Shown in pieces: positions 1 through 9,545 of a stretch of DNA of 64,000 nt. Origin of the DNA: Lachnospiraceae bacterium (GTDB lineage: Bacteria > Bacillota > Clostridia > Lachnospirales > Lachnospiraceae); assembly GCA_004557975.1 (NCBI GenBank), contig SFEV01000006.1:1-64000 (forward strand), in the 5' to 3' direction. The stretch's first letter is position 1. The number at the start of each line of letters is the position of its first letter. Below the pieces are notes generated by a model. That model had not been told where the DNA came from. It saw only the letters and a program-made list of their open reading frames with translations, and made no database searches. Made by a program: the position numbers and the translations under genes.

Positions 1-65
1 TTAATTATTCGGTTGTTTTTCGTTAAACTCAGCAATAAATTCAGTAAACATGTTTTCTGTAAATC

Positions 66-121
66 AAAAAAGGATTGGAGGATCGTTCCGTATCCAACAG
101 AACGATTCTCCAATCCCTTTT
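66..121 (-). terminator. Rho-independent terminator of the lacI-type gene
   Basis: A long inverted repeat has arms that read GGATTGGAG(G/A)ATCGTTC and loop on TGTTGGATACG. On the minus strand it is followed by a run of six T. It lies 25 bp past the stop of the LacI gene, so it should end that transcript. Confidence 0.85.
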
Positions 122-145
122 GAATTTACGCTGCTTTTTATCCGT

Positions 146-1213
146 TCACGCCTGCCGCACCGCAGGCACTCTTTCCACTGATTTTCTCACCTGCATTATG
201 CATGGCACCAGTATTTCCAACGCTTTTCCCGGCAGTTCCTCCCGCACCGCCCCCGTCTCAATCTTTTCCAGAAGAATTTTGATTGATTCCAAACCTATTT
301 CGTTCAAGGGCAGCCTGGTCGTAGTAAGCGGCGGCCGGAAAAATTCAGCTATATCCTGATCGTCAAAACCAGCGACAGAAATATCCTTTCCCACTGTAAG
401 GCCGTTCTCTTCAAGCCTGTCATAAACACCTCCTGCCATCCGGTCCGCCATGCAGAAAAAAGCTGTCACTCCCTTAGCCAGCAGCCCACTGGACTCCATA
501 TATCCGGACTCTCTTTTCCAGTTTCCATAACGGACAAGCTCCGGGTCGAAAAGCACCTGAGCTTCAAAGAGAGCTTTCTGATACCCCAGAAGACGCTTCT
601 GTGTATGAATATTATCCGAACATCCGCCGATCACACCGATCTTGCGATGCCCCATATCCAGCAGATACTTCACGATCTCATACGCACTGGCAGTATCATC
701 GATGGCAACAGAAGGCACCTCTTCCGAATCCGTATATGCATAGGCCATAACTGCCGGAATCCTGAAATTCTTCGGGAAACAGTGAATCACCCGGGCATGA
801 CCTGCAAGATAGATAATTCCGTCCACCTTCAGTGAAACCATCTCCTGCAGAACAGGGTCCAGTATGGAATGATAATCCTTATTCTTGTCGTACCACTGGT
901 CACTCCATCTGGCATAAAGCCGGAGATTCTGAACGATGGTCCGGTATCCCTTTTCTTCGCAGTACTCCATAATCCCCTCGATAATTTTCGGAGTGGTAAA
1001 CTGTGCGATATCCTCCGCGATGATCCCTATGGTTTTGGTTCTGCTGTTTCTGAGTCCCTGCGCAATATAATTGGGCTGATATCCCATTTCCTTCACGGTC
1101 TGCATCACCAGATCCCTGGTCTCCTTGCCGGCTTTCGCTTTTCCGTTCAGAATGTTGGACACAGTAGTAGCTGATACATTGCATTTCTGGGCAATATCCT
1201 TAATAGTAACCAT
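146..1213 (-). CDS. LacI-family transcriptional regulator (intact copy)
   Basis: This 355-residue protein has the LacI layout. An N-terminal helix-turn-helix starts with TIKDIAQKCNVSATTVSNIL (about residues 3-22). A hinge with YQPNYIAQGLR follows, and then a periplasmic-binding-protein-like sensor domain to the C-terminus (DDQDIAEFFRPPLTT and similar family motifs). The ATG follows AAGGAGCAGGGTGA. It lies head to head with an AraC gene and next to glycosidase genes, so it probably represses them until a sugar ligand binds; this role is inferred. A second, broken copy of the same gene lies at 4562-5423 with an identical upstream leader. The ligand cannot be read from the sequence. Confidence 0.93.
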   Translation of the reverse strand: MVTIKDIAQKCNVSATTVSNILNGKAKAGKETRDLVMQTVKEMGYQPNYIAQGLRNSRTKTIGIIAEDIAQFTTPKIIEGIMEYCEEKGYRTIVQNLRLYARWSDQWYDKNKDYHSILDPVLQEMVSLKVDGIIYLAGHARVIHCFPKNFRIPAVMAYAYTDSEEVPSVAIDDTASAYEIVKYLLDMGHRKIGVIGGCSDNIHTQKRLLGYQKALFEAQVLFDPELVRYGNWKRESGYMESSGLLAKGVTAFFCMADRMAGGVYDRLEENGLTVGKDISVAGFDDQDIAEFFRPPLTTTRLPLNEIGLESIKILLEKIETGAVREELPGKALEILVPCIMQVRKSVERVPAVRQA

Positions 1214-1284
1214 TCACCCTGCTCCTTTTCATCTAGATTCGGGTATTTCAGTTAAACGATAAATAATGCTATAATATATTAAAT

Positions 1285-1313
1285 TTTATACCATATTTGC
1301 CATCTTCCGTCAA
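1285..1313 (-). promoter_or_regulatory. Sigma-A promoter of the intact lacI-type gene
   Basis: On the minus strand TTGACG (1308-1313) is followed after exactly 17 bp by TATAAA (1285-1290), about 70 bp upstream of the ATG. The counterpart upstream of the decayed copy has a weaker TTAACG -35. The leader between promoter and start holds the block GTTAAACGATAA, shared by both copies, which may be an operator. Confidence 0.75.
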
Positions 1314-1487
1314 TTACTATTATAGAATTACGCTGCCGCAATTACCATTCACAAGTAATTTCTTCTTGCCATTTTCTTTCCTTCTTTTTATACTGTATAC
1401 AGACTTCTCAGGTAGTGCACTTTACTCTTCCTGATTTTTACAGAATTATTTCTCATTGATAAGCGCATCGGACGTTCGGAGGCAGTT

Positions 1488-2261
1488 ATGAATCATATCC
1501 GTTATGTAGAATATGGGGTATCACACCCGGCAGATTTTATTTTTGACCAACCCAAAGGGTACGACTGTTTTCTTCTCCTGCTGATCCATACACCGGCTGC
1601 TTTCTGGACTGACGGAAAACTTGCAGAGTATCCTGCCCATTCCGCCGTCCTGTTTCCACCTGATACAAAAATATATTACCGCGCCTGCCAGAACAGCTAT
1701 GAAAATGACTGGATCCGTTTTGAGTCTGATGAAACTTTTGTAACTGCTTTTCCGCTGACGGGCATTCCTTTCCCTGTGGCTGATCCGGATTATATTCACA
1801 ATCTTTTTCAGCTGCTTACCTGGGAACATTCTTTTCCTCAACCGGACAGTGAGCGGATCATCCATCAGTTTCTGCAGATTCTTTTTAACCGGCTCCGCAC
1901 CGTTGCTGAATCTGCCCTGAACAATGAATATTCTCTTCCTCACATACCTGAACTGCTGGCTTTACGAAAGAGTATCTATCGCAATCCACAGCTTCCCTGG
2001 GACATCCCCTCCATGGCAGACCGGATGCATCTGAGCGAAGGTTATCTGCAGTCCATTTACCGCAAAGCGTTCAGAGTCTCCTGTATGGAAGATGTCATCA
2101 CAGGGCGGCTTCGTATGGCCTGTGACCGTCTCGCCTGCACTGACCGGCCTGTGGCCGATATTGCAGAAGAATGCGGCTATCATAACGTAGAACATTTCTG
2201 CCGGCAGTTTCGCCGCAAAATGAAGGTCAGTCCAGGACAATACCGACGGCAGAAACTGTAG
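1488..2261 (+). CDS. AraC-family transcriptional regulator
   Basis: The 257-residue protein has an N-terminal cupin-like sensing domain (about residues 1-140, with the stretch HSAVLFPPDTKIYYRA typical of AraC arabinose-binding-like folds). Two helix-turn-helix motifs occupy about residues 160-257 (MADRMHLSEGYLQSIYRKAF and IAEECGYHNVEHFCRQFRRK, ending SPGQYRR). The start follows GGAGG at a good distance. It is transcribed divergently from the LacI gene and converges on a GH43 gene with only 4 bp between the stops. It is likely an activator of the glycosidase genes in response to an oligosaccharide; the ligand is unknown. Confidence 0.92.
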   Translation: MNHIRYVEYGVSHPADFIFDQPKGYDCFLLLLIHTPAAFWTDGKLAEYPAHSAVLFPPDTKIYYRACQNSYENDWIRFESDETFVTAFPLTGIPFPVADPDYIHNLFQLLTWEHSFPQPDSERIIHQFLQILFNRLRTVAESALNNEYSLPHIPELLALRKSIYRNPQLPWDIPSMADRMHLSEGYLQSIYRKAFRVSCMEDVITGRLRMACDRLACTDRPVADIAEECGYHNVEHFCRQFRRKMKVSPGQYRRQKL

Positions 2262-2265
2262 CCGG

Positions 2266-4089
2266 TCAGTTCTCCTCTTTCACCACTTCTGCCAGCAGGC
2301 GCACTGACGCCAGCTCCGGCTTCAGATCTTTATCCTCTGTCATATCCAGTACCGGAAATCCGTCCGCATTGAAATGCACCCGCCGGATTCCGGAACTTCT
2401 GGGTCCTGTGACACCCAATCTTGCGTGATATGTATTCCATATAAGGCCGTCATCATCCGTCACATAAGCATTGTGCCCTGTACCATATTCACCCTTTACG
2501 CTTCTGGAAGAAAGCAAAGGACAGTTTTCTTTGCACCATACGGAAGGATCCAGCAGATCCGCCGTCTCTTCTGCCGTCAGAAGCCCTACTACATAGGTGC
2601 TGTCCACAGCCGCGCTGGAGAAGGTGAGGTAAATCTTTCCATCATATTTTAATGCAAAAGGCCCTTCATCCACAAAGGTATGATTATTGGCCCAGCCGTA
2701 TTCCGGAACAGAGAGAAGCACTGGATCAGAATCCAGCTTCCACGGCTCTTGCGCATTCAGCAAAGCAATATACAGCCATGCCCCCTGATCCACCGGTTTG
2801 AATTGTCTCTGAGACCAGCAGGCATAGTATTTCTCACCGGCTTCAAAAACCGTCATATCCAGTGTGATTCCCTCTTCTCCATAGAGAGGAGTCCCATCCT
2901 TTTTCAGGACTCTGACCGGCATTTCCCAGTCAGAAGCTTTCACAGGATTGCCTCCCTCCCGCAAAGCCATCACATGGGACTGTTCTTTCAGAAACTCCTG
3001 AGGCGTACCTGCATGGAACACATACAGCCGATTTTCGATGATATGAAACTCCGGTGCCCACAACAGATTGCCCAGATGCGGATAGGTATATGCATCCAGA
3101 ATTTTAACCTGCTGCGCTGTCACCAGCGCCGGAATACTGTCTGCCTCCCGGATATAGATACTATGTTCATGATCCTGATCATTTGTAGAAATAAAATAAT
3201 ATTTTCCATTCCATTTTCCGATACATGGATCTGCTTTATGCCATGCCACAGGAAATTCATAGTGATCCTGATGGATTCTTCCCTCCACTTCATAAACTCC
3301 CGGAGTATCCCAGTCTATCGTATCCATATACCAGTCCACTCTCTTCTCAACAAAGCTTCCGTCACTGTATACGCACCGGGCTTTCACCTTTGCCAGCTCC
3401 TTCGGGCCGGAAATTCTGACATAGGATGGAACCTTATTGGCAGTATTCACCGGAGTCACAAAACGACATTTTAATTTTTCTGCCGTCTCCTGTGAAATAT
3501 CCAGGGCATTGCACAGTACGGCGCCTTCCGGAAGAACTGTTCCTGCCGGTAATGTCAATTGGATAGTCTTTTTTATATATTCTGTTTCTGTCAGACTTCC
3601 CCAGGAATTTTTCAGATTCTTTTCATTCAGTCTCCGTGTTTTCAGCAGAAAACATTTTCCATTACGTTCCCTCCAGCTCAGAATATATTGTCCTTCCTCA
3701 CGGTCAAACTGGCAGACCGCATCCTCGATACTGCAGATTCCTCCCAGATTCAGCAGAGGATGCTCTGTATAATGAATCAGATCATCAGAAGTACAATACA
3801 AAAGTTTTCCTCTGGAAGAATCATCTTCACTGCCATCTGCCTCCACTCTAAGAGCAATCACACCATAAGATCCGTCTGCAAGTTCAAACAGCCATGGGTT
3901 TTTCAGACATTTTGCATGCAAAGTCCCATCCTCATTCTGAACGGCTTTTGCGTACAAAATACCTGAATTATGATTTAGTTCCGTAATAGTTCCATCATCC
4001 TCCTGAATCGCAAGATGCATGCTGTAAGCAAGCTTTTCTGAATAAATCGCATCCTCCATCGGCTGTCTGGTATAACATAATATTTTCAT
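2266..4089 (-). CDS. Glycoside hydrolase family 43 protein (arabinofuranosidase/xylosidase type)
   Basis: This is a 607-residue enzyme with a poorly recognised N-terminal region of about 280 residues followed by a GH43 five-bladed propeller. The propeller opens with HKADPCIGKWNGKYYFISTN, whose Asp (about D287) is the probable base. It continues with LLWAPEFHIIENRLYVFHAG and VDEGPFALKYDGKIYLTF, whose Glu (about E475) is the probable acid. I chose the internal ATG at 4089 because AAGGAGG precedes it; a longer reading adds 15 residues without a ribosome site. There is no signal peptide, so it should act in the cytoplasm on imported oligosaccharides. A possible -10 (TATAAA, 4167-4172) lies upstream without a clear -35, as expected for an activator-dependent promoter. 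The exact substrate is not determinable. Confidence 0.85.
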   Translation of the reverse strand: MKILCYTRQPMEDAIYSEKLAYSMHLAIQEDDGTITELNHNSGILYAKAVQNEDGTLHAKCLKNPWLFELADGSYGVIALRVEADGSEDDSSRGKLLYCTSDDLIHYTEHPLLNLGGICSIEDAVCQFDREEGQYILSWRERNGKCFLLKTRRLNEKNLKNSWGSLTETEYIKKTIQLTLPAGTVLPEGAVLCNALDISQETAEKLKCRFVTPVNTANKVPSYVRISGPKELAKVKARCVYSDGSFVEKRVDWYMDTIDWDTPGVYEVEGRIHQDHYEFPVAWHKADPCIGKWNGKYYFISTNDQDHEHSIYIREADSIPALVTAQQVKILDAYTYPHLGNLLWAPEFHIIENRLYVFHAGTPQEFLKEQSHVMALREGGNPVKASDWEMPVRVLKKDGTPLYGEEGITLDMTVFEAGEKYYACWSQRQFKPVDQGAWLYIALLNAQEPWKLDSDPVLLSVPEYGWANNHTFVDEGPFALKYDGKIYLTFSSAAVDSTYVVGLLTAEETADLLDPSVWCKENCPLLSSRSVKGEYGTGHNAYVTDDDGLIWNTYHARLGVTGPRSSGIRRVHFNADGFPVLDMTEDKDLKPELASVRLLAEVVKEEN

Positions 4090-4218
4090 ATAGTTCGCCT
4101 CCTTATACATCTCATTTTTCCATGTTTTCTGCATTATGGCAATGACCTTTTCCGATGAAAATTTGATTTATACTCAGAATTAGCTGGAAGTTATCACATC
4201 AGAAGCAGACTCTAGTAT

Positions 4219-4416
4219 GATCCACCCTAAATACCGTACTGTTTCGGTGAGGATGCTTTTTCGAGAGTGCGGTTGTAAAAACGCAGGCGTAGCGGGCTAC
4301 GCTGAGGCTTTTACAACTGTGCTATCGGAAAAGCAGACCAGCGGAACATAGGGTAATTGATCGCGGGTTATATCAGTATCCGCAAATAAGTCTTCCGTAC
4401 AGCCTGATATGAACCC
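4219..4416. repeat. Large imperfect palindrome plus adjacent inverted repeat
   Basis: In the 472-bp gene-free gap upstream of the GH43 gene, 4219-4362 forms a near-continuous imperfect palindrome centred at about 4294 (GCGTAGC, loop GG, GCTACGC). The arms continue outward as GTTGTAAAA/TTTTACAAC, GCTTTT/GAAAAGC, CCCTA/TAGGG and GATC/GATC. Directly beside it, GGGTTATATCAG (4365-4376) pairs with CTGATATGAACCC (4404-4416). No ORF, RNA family or transposase is recognisable. A MITE-like or REP-like element or a structured RNA are the main possibilities. Confidence 0.7.
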
Positions 4417-4466
4417 GGACGCCTCGCGGGACAACCGCCCCGAAAACAATAACCGATGAAACAGAG

Positions 4467-4520
4467 AAAAAAGAACCGGCGAACAATCGTCTTTTGGACA
4501 TACGGTTCTCCAGTTCTTTT
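4467..4520 (-). terminator. Terminator of the decayed lacI copy
   Basis: On the minus strand AAAAGAACTGGAGAAC pairs with GTTCGCCGGTTCTTTT and ends in a T run. It sits at the same relative place as the terminator after the intact copy, and its core (CTGGAGAAC) resembles it. Confidence 0.7.
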
Positions 4521-4561
4521 ATAAGGGGTAATAAACCCATGTACTTCAAACTATGCGCAGC

Positions 4562-5423
4562 TTATACCTGCCACAGAGCCGGTGCTCTTCCCACAGAACT
4601 TCTCACCTGCATCATGCAGGGCACCAGCGTCTCCAGGGCCTCTCCCGGCTGTTCTGCCGGCTATCTTCCCTGTTTCAATCTTTTCAAGAAGATAACGGAC
4701 TGCCTCCAGGCCGATCTCATTCAGCGGAAGCCTGTAGTCGTAAGACCGGGATTAAACAGCACCCGTGCTTCAAACAGCGCTTTCTGATATCCCAGAAGAC
4801 GCTTCTGTGTGTGAATATTGTCGGAACGTCCTCCGATCACTCCGATCCTGCGATGTCCCATATCCAACAGATACTTCACTATCTCATAGGTACTTGCCGT
4901 ATCGTCGATGGCAACAGAAGGCACCTCATCAGATCCCGAATAAGCATAAGCCATGACCGCCGGGATACGGAACCCCTTCGGAAAGCAGTGAATCACACGG
5001 GCATGACCCACGACATAAATGATCCCGTCCACATGGATCGAAAGCATCTCCTACAGTACAGGATCCAGTATAGAATGATAATCCTTGTCTTTATCATACC
5101 ACTGGTCACTCCATCTGGCATAGAGACGAAGGTTCTGAACGATAGTCCGGTACCCCTTTTCTTCACAGTGCTCCATGATCCCCTCAATGATTTTGGGGGG
5201 GGGTGGTAAACTGCGAGATATCTTCTGCGATGATCCCTATGATCCTGGTCCTGCTGTTCCGAAGTCCCTGGGCAATGTAGTTGGGCTGGTACCCCATCAC
5301 TTTCACGGTCTGCATCACCAGTTCTCTCGTCTTTTTGCTGGCCTTCGCCTTTCCATTCAGGATATTGGACACAGTCGTCGCAGATACATTGCATTTCTCT
5401 GCTATATCCTTGATAGTAACCAT
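4562..5423 (-). pseudogene. Decayed duplicate of the LacI-family regulator
   Basis: The translation follows the intact LacI protein at 146-1213 closely but is broken four ways. The HTH and hinge are intact (VTIKDIAEKCNVSATTVSNI). Then a run of nine G at 5195-5203 replaces the five-base CGGAG of the intact copy and shifts the frame. CAG has become the stop TAG at about 5052-5054. About 70 codons covering the middle of the sensor domain are missing after RVLFNP, and a single-base loss near 4725-4735 shifts the frame again. The C-terminus (LPLNE-like to QV stop) is still traceable. The leader, including ATG and ribosome site, is identical to the intact copy. A free DNA-binding domain of about 75 residues could still be made, but this is speculative. 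Confidence 0.9.
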
Positions 5424-5550
5424 TCACCCTGCTCCTTTTCATCTAGATTCGGGTATTTCAGTTAAACGATAAACATATGTTCCTGATATAAAATCTTATA
5501 ACATATTCACAGGGCTACGTTAATTACTAACGCTGAAGTTTTTTCTGTCT

Positions 5551-7911
5551 TTACAAATGCAGCACTTTTATCTCATTATGATATTTCTGATTTCCTTCTG
5601 TCTTTACGGATACAGTCCCGCTTTCATCGGAGTAATAAATTTCCGTCAGACAGTACTCCCCCTGCTCATATCCATATCCGTCGCCTGCATCCTCATAGAG
5701 GGCAAACCAGCCGTCTGCTCCCGGATAGATGTGAAGCTCGACCGTTTTTTCCGCCTGCTCCGAAGTATTCATGCCTGTTTGCGCCATGGGCAGGATCGCT
5801 CCCGCCCGGACAAACAGCGGAATATGATCCATGGTAACTGTGACTGTAATTGTCTGTCCTCCGGCATACTGTTCCTGTGTATAATAGTCATACCAGCCCG
5901 TTCCTGCAGGCAGATAGATCTCCATCCGCTTATTGGATTCCTCCGCCGGCACTTGGCAAGATCCCCAGCAGATCGGTCTTGTTACAGGACATACCATGAG
6001 CGCCGGGCCGAACATATACTGATTTCCGATTCCGGCTGCCTGTCTGTCTTCCGGGAAATCATAGATCAGAGGCCGCATCATCAGCTCATCTTCCTTCCAA
6101 ACCGCACCTGCCAGAGAGTAAATATAAGGCATCAGCTCATAGCGCAGTCGAACCGCTTTCTGAAGCGCGTCATAGAACATATCCCCCGGTTTTCCAAAAT
6201 TCCATGGTTCTCTCGGGCAGTCGGTCCCATGGCTCCGAAATACCGGCAGAAAAGCTCCGTACTGAAACCATCTCACATATAGTTCCCGATACCCCGGGTC
6301 TTCCAGTCCTTCCGGAAAATCTCCGTTCCAGAACCAGGGTACGCCCTGTTTTACAAAAAATGCTCCGATATCCAGAGTCCAGTAGGGAAGTCCGCAGGCA
6401 CAAAAAGAAATGCCTTCTGTCACCTGCTTTCTCAGAGTATCCCATGTCGCACTGATATCTCCCGACCATAGGATGGCTCCATATTTCTGGCTTCCGGGAT
6501 ACCCGCTTCTGGTCAGATTGAGAACCCTTTTCTCTCTGGTTATTCCTGTCTGCCCCTCAAAAACTCCCCGGGCATGATAAAGTCCATACGCATTTATTTT
6601 GTCAAGAGGCATGATCTTGCCCGCAGCATCCACAAAATCCTGATACATGACTGCCGGAGGAGGGCAGGTTCCTCTCTCCCATTCCGGACACACTGCTTCA
6701 CTGGAATCACACCACCAACCGTCAACTCCATAACAATACAGCCCCCGTTCTGCCTGCTGCCAGTACAGTTCACGTCCTTCTTTCCTGAATGCGTCATAAA
6801 CATTACTGTTTGGCAGCAAACACCCGGCATCTCTGAACTCTTCATAATTACTGCTCTCCTGGCTCATGTTCGGCCAGATGGAAATCATAAAGTGTACCTG
6901 TTTCTGATGCAGGGCATTCGTCATCCCCTCTGGATCCGGAAAACGCCTCTCATCCAGCGTTTTCTGTCCCCAGAGATTGTCCGGCCAGGACATCCAGTCC
7001 ATCACAATCGCATCCAGCCCAAACTGCTCTTCCCGGAAACGCTCTGCGGTCTTTACCAGTTCTTCTGCGGTCTCATACCGTTCTTTGGACTGTATATAAC
7101 CAAAGGCCCATCTCGGAAGCATGGCTGCCTTTCCGGTCAGTTTCCGGATTCCTTTCACCACTTCCGGAAGCTTTCCCGCAATCAGATAATAGTCCAGGTA
7201 TTCATCTGCCTCCGTATACAGCCAGGAGCCATATACATCATCCTCAAAAATTGCCGTACTCTGTGTAGATAACAGAATTCCATATCCTTCTGAAGACAAC
7301 AGTACCGGCACCGCAATTTTCATATTTGCCTGATGGAGATACTGTACTGTGCCTCTGAGATTCCATACGCCCTCCTGCGCCTGTCCCAGCCCAAACAGCA
7401 CTTCCTCTTCTTTAAATTTTAATGAAAGACGTGTGTGATAAAGCATCCTGTCATATTCTCTGGCAGTTTCAAGTACCTTCTGTTTCACTCCATCCACAGT
7501 TTTGATCTGTGCCGTCTGTGCCTCTCCGTCCACCGGCCGGAAATACGGAAATTCTTCCACCTGTTTGCTCATCGCATCCGCTTCTGCCAGCAATAAAGAA
7601 CCATCTTTTTCCTCATAAATAAGCGAACCTGTCTCCCGGTTCACCCGAACTCTCAATTCTTCTGTCCGAACCAGAATCTCCTGTCCCTCGGACCCCGTCC
7701 AGGCTGCCCCCTTTTCTTTCCCTGACAGATCCGCATATTCTTCTCCCTGATTCTCCGGAAATACACCATTTTCTGTATAGGATACACGAATGATACGGTC
7801 TGTCTGAGGCCAGATCCGGATCAGTCCCTGTTCCGATTCCAGAAACAGCGCACGATCCTGCTCATAAATGCTGCGGATCGCTCTGCTTTTTCTTACAACT
7901 ACATCCATCAT
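5551..7911 (-). CDS. Glycoside hydrolase family 31 (alpha-xylosidase/alpha-glucosidase type)
   Basis: The 786-residue protein matches GH31 in length and order. An N-terminal beta-sandwich is followed by a (beta/alpha)8 barrel containing DAIVMDWMSWPDNLWG and YGVDGWWCDSSEAV; the Asp in WWCDSS (about D402) is the expected nucleophile. WTLDIGAFF and FLPVFRSHGTD follow, then C-terminal beta domains. The ATG at 7911 is chosen because AAAGGAG lies just upstream; a longer reading would add 15 residues. There is no signal peptide. With GH2, GH95 and GH43 neighbours, removal of alpha-xylose from xyloglucan oligosaccharides is the most attractive role, but alpha-glucosidase or sulfoquinovosidase-like activity cannot be excluded by eye. 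Confidence 0.88.
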   Translation of the reverse strand: MMDVVVRKSRAIRSIYEQDRALFLESEQGLIRIWPQTDRIIRVSYTENGVFPENQGEEYADLSGKEKGAAWTGSEGQEILVRTEELRVRVNRETGSLIYEEKDGSLLLAEADAMSKQVEEFPYFRPVDGEAQTAQIKTVDGVKQKVLETAREYDRMLYHTRLSLKFKEEEVLFGLGQAQEGVWNLRGTVQYLHQANMKIAVPVLLSSEGYGILLSTQSTAIFEDDVYGSWLYTEADEYLDYYLIAGKLPEVVKGIRKLTGKAAMLPRWAFGYIQSKERYETAEELVKTAERFREEQFGLDAIVMDWMSWPDNLWGQKTLDERRFPDPEGMTNALHQKQVHFMISIWPNMSQESSNYEEFRDAGCLLPNSNVYDAFRKEGRELYWQQAERGLYCYGVDGWWCDSSEAVCPEWERGTCPPPAVMYQDFVDAAGKIMPLDKINAYGLYHARGVFEGQTGITREKRVLNLTRSGYPGSQKYGAILWSGDISATWDTLRKQVTEGISFCACGLPYWTLDIGAFFVKQGVPWFWNGDFPEGLEDPGYRELYVRWFQYGAFLPVFRSHGTDCPREPWNFGKPGDMFYDALQKAVRLRYELMPYIYSLAGAVWKEDELMMRPLIYDFPEDRQAAGIGNQYMFGPALMVCPVTRPICWGSCQVPAEESNKRMEIYLPAGTGWYDYYTQEQYAGGQTITVTVTMDHIPLFVRAGAILPMAQTGMNTSEQAEKTVELHIYPGADGWFALYEDAGDGYGYEQGEYCLTEIYYSDESGTVSVKTEGNQKYHNEIKVLHL

Positions 7912-7985
7912 AGCAGCTGTCACTCCTTTCACAGGCAGACAGGTTCCGTGACTCACACATTACTGCCCCTGACTTTCTCCAGTTT

Positions 7986-8013
7986 ATCATAGCTGTTCAG
8001 AGTCAACTTCCAA
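7986..8013 (-). promoter_or_regulatory. Candidate promoter of the GH31 gene
   Basis: TTGGAA (8008-8013) and TATGAT (7986-7991) are spaced by 16 bp on the minus strand, in the 173-bp gap between the GH31 and GH43 genes. A separate transcript for GH31 is plausible; read-through from the GH43 gene is also possible, as no clear terminator separates them. Confidence 0.5.
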
Positions 8014-8084
8014 AATATCCCGCATTTCGTCAGTGTGACGTATCCGCCAAATAAAGTTACGAATTGCCTGGCTCTCAACAGTTC

Positions 8085-9509
8085 TCATTTCAATGTAAAT
8101 CCCTTAAAGCTGGCACTTCCAGGTCCCCGGTAGGTAAAATAAAGAGAATCTGCTCCTTCCGGAAGCTTAATCTCTGTTTTGATATCTCTCCAGATATTAG
8201 AGTAGTGCAGGGGGATCGTTTTTACCGCCGGTCCCTCAAATGAAGTTCGGATCTCCATACTGCCATATGCATATCCACGGATCGTCAGTGTAATCTCCGA
8301 CACATGACTCAGATCAAAATAGCGGAAGCCCGCAGTACACTGATCATACATATTGGTGATGTAGCCTTCATTCTGGTCTCCGTCCCATCCTTCTTTAACG
8401 ATCTTCGGAAATGAGCCATTGACATATTCCGGTTTATCACTGTCTCCCACATAGATCACCGGTCGGTCAGTAAACAGATGGCATGCAATACAGGAGGGAT
8501 AATAACCTTCTCCGGCAAGGGGCCCGCCGTTCAGGCCGCAGGAGGTAAGCTCTGCCTGCCCAAACAGTCCATCTTCACGAACAGGCAGTTTTTCTGCGCA
8601 TCCCTGCCTGGAGAACCAGGTACCGTTGGTATGTCTGTGATAGAAAATATACCAGTCCCCGTTCATTTCCACGATACTTCCGTGATTGTTTGCTCCGAAG
8701 GCTGCCGGACGGTCTGCCGGTTTATACGTATCAATTCCCAGATCCACATTGCTGTTCAGCACTCCTCCATACTGAAATCCCTCCAGCGGAGACTTGCTGT
8801 ACGCATAACAGAGTTCATGCATCACAACTGAGGAATAGATCAGAAGATAGAGATCGTCCTTCTTCCGGATGGATGCCGCTTCAAAATATTCATGACCCTC
8901 GAATCCGGTACCCTCACTGTACTCACAGCCAGGGGCCACGATCACCGGCCCCTCTAGGACAGTAAGCATATCGCGACCGAGCAGCATTCCCATGGCACCG
9001 TGTCTGGACTTGTCCCCACGTCCGCAGAAGCCGGTATACAGATACGTTTTATCTCCTTCTGTCAGAACACCCGGATCAAACTGGGGCTCATCACCCTCAC
9101 GCTCTCCGATCCGGCGGTTTTCCTGATCGTGAACGTAGCCCAGGAAGGTATACTTTCCCGCCGGCTCATCACAGACTGCCACAGAGACAACCTGCAGATT
9201 GGACACTACATAATATAGATAATATCTTCCGTCCGGGCCTTTTGTCACATCCGGGGCGTAGAGACATCCTTCACCGTCGGGATTTCCGGGATCCTCATTT
9301 CTTTTGTATATGACCCCCTCATATCTCCAGTTTCCCAGATCATGGACATCAGCGGACCAGCACACATAATCTCCCATACAGAATACGTCTCCGTTGTAGA
9401 AATCGTGTGATCCGTAAATATAGACACGTCCGTCAAATACGTGGGGTTCTCCGTCCGGGACAAATTCCCAGGACGGAAGATAAGGGTTAAATGCCTGTTT
9501 CTTACTCAT
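8085..9509 (-). CDS. Glycoside hydrolase family 43 with C-terminal CBM6-like domain
   Basis: This 474-residue protein starts with NPYLPSWEFVPDGEP followed by VFDGRVYIYGSHD, the first propeller blade. It carries LYAPDVTKGPDGRYYLYYV, DEPQFDPGVLTEGDKTYLYTG and HEYFEAASIRKKDDLYLLIYS; the Glu in YFEAAS is the probable acid. The last about 120 residues look like a carbohydrate-binding beta-sandwich (EITLTIRGYAYGSMEIR). The ATG at 9509 follows GGAGG; upstream in-frame ATGs overlap the ribosome site. It has no signal peptide. It is 36 bp downstream of the GH2 gene in the same transcript. Arabinofuranosidase or beta-xylosidase activity is expected; the two GH43 proteins of this window are not close to each other. 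Confidence 0.87.
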   Translation of the reverse strand: MSKKQAFNPYLPSWEFVPDGEPHVFDGRVYIYGSHDFYNGDVFCMGDYVCWSADVHDLGNWRYEGVIYKRNEDPGNPDGEGCLYAPDVTKGPDGRYYLYYVVSNLQVVSVAVCDEPAGKYTFLGYVHDQENRRIGEREGDEPQFDPGVLTEGDKTYLYTGFCGRGDKSRHGAMGMLLGRDMLTVLEGPVIVAPGCEYSEGTGFEGHEYFEAASIRKKDDLYLLIYSSVVMHELCYAYSKSPLEGFQYGGVLNSNVDLGIDTYKPADRPAAFGANNHGSIVEMNGDWYIFYHRHTNGTWFSRQGCAEKLPVREDGLFGQAELTSCGLNGGPLAGEGYYPSCIACHLFTDRPVIYVGDSDKPEYVNGSFPKIVKEGWDGDQNEGYITNMYDQCTAGFRYFDLSHVSEITLTIRGYAYGSMEIRTSFEGPAVKTIPLHYSNIWRDIKTEIKLPEGADSLYFTYRGPGSASFKGFTLK

Positions 9510-9545
9510 GATACCATCCTCCATCATCATACATTATTACTGTCA

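Noticed and set aside
1..51. 16-codon ORF on the minus strand at the window edge
   Set aside because: It has no ribosome site, lies past the lacI terminator and shows no family features.
5195..5203. Nine-G tract as a phase-variation switch
   Set aside because: Slippage would restore one frame only; the gene also has a nonsense codon, a 70-codon deletion and another shift, so it cannot be switched on.
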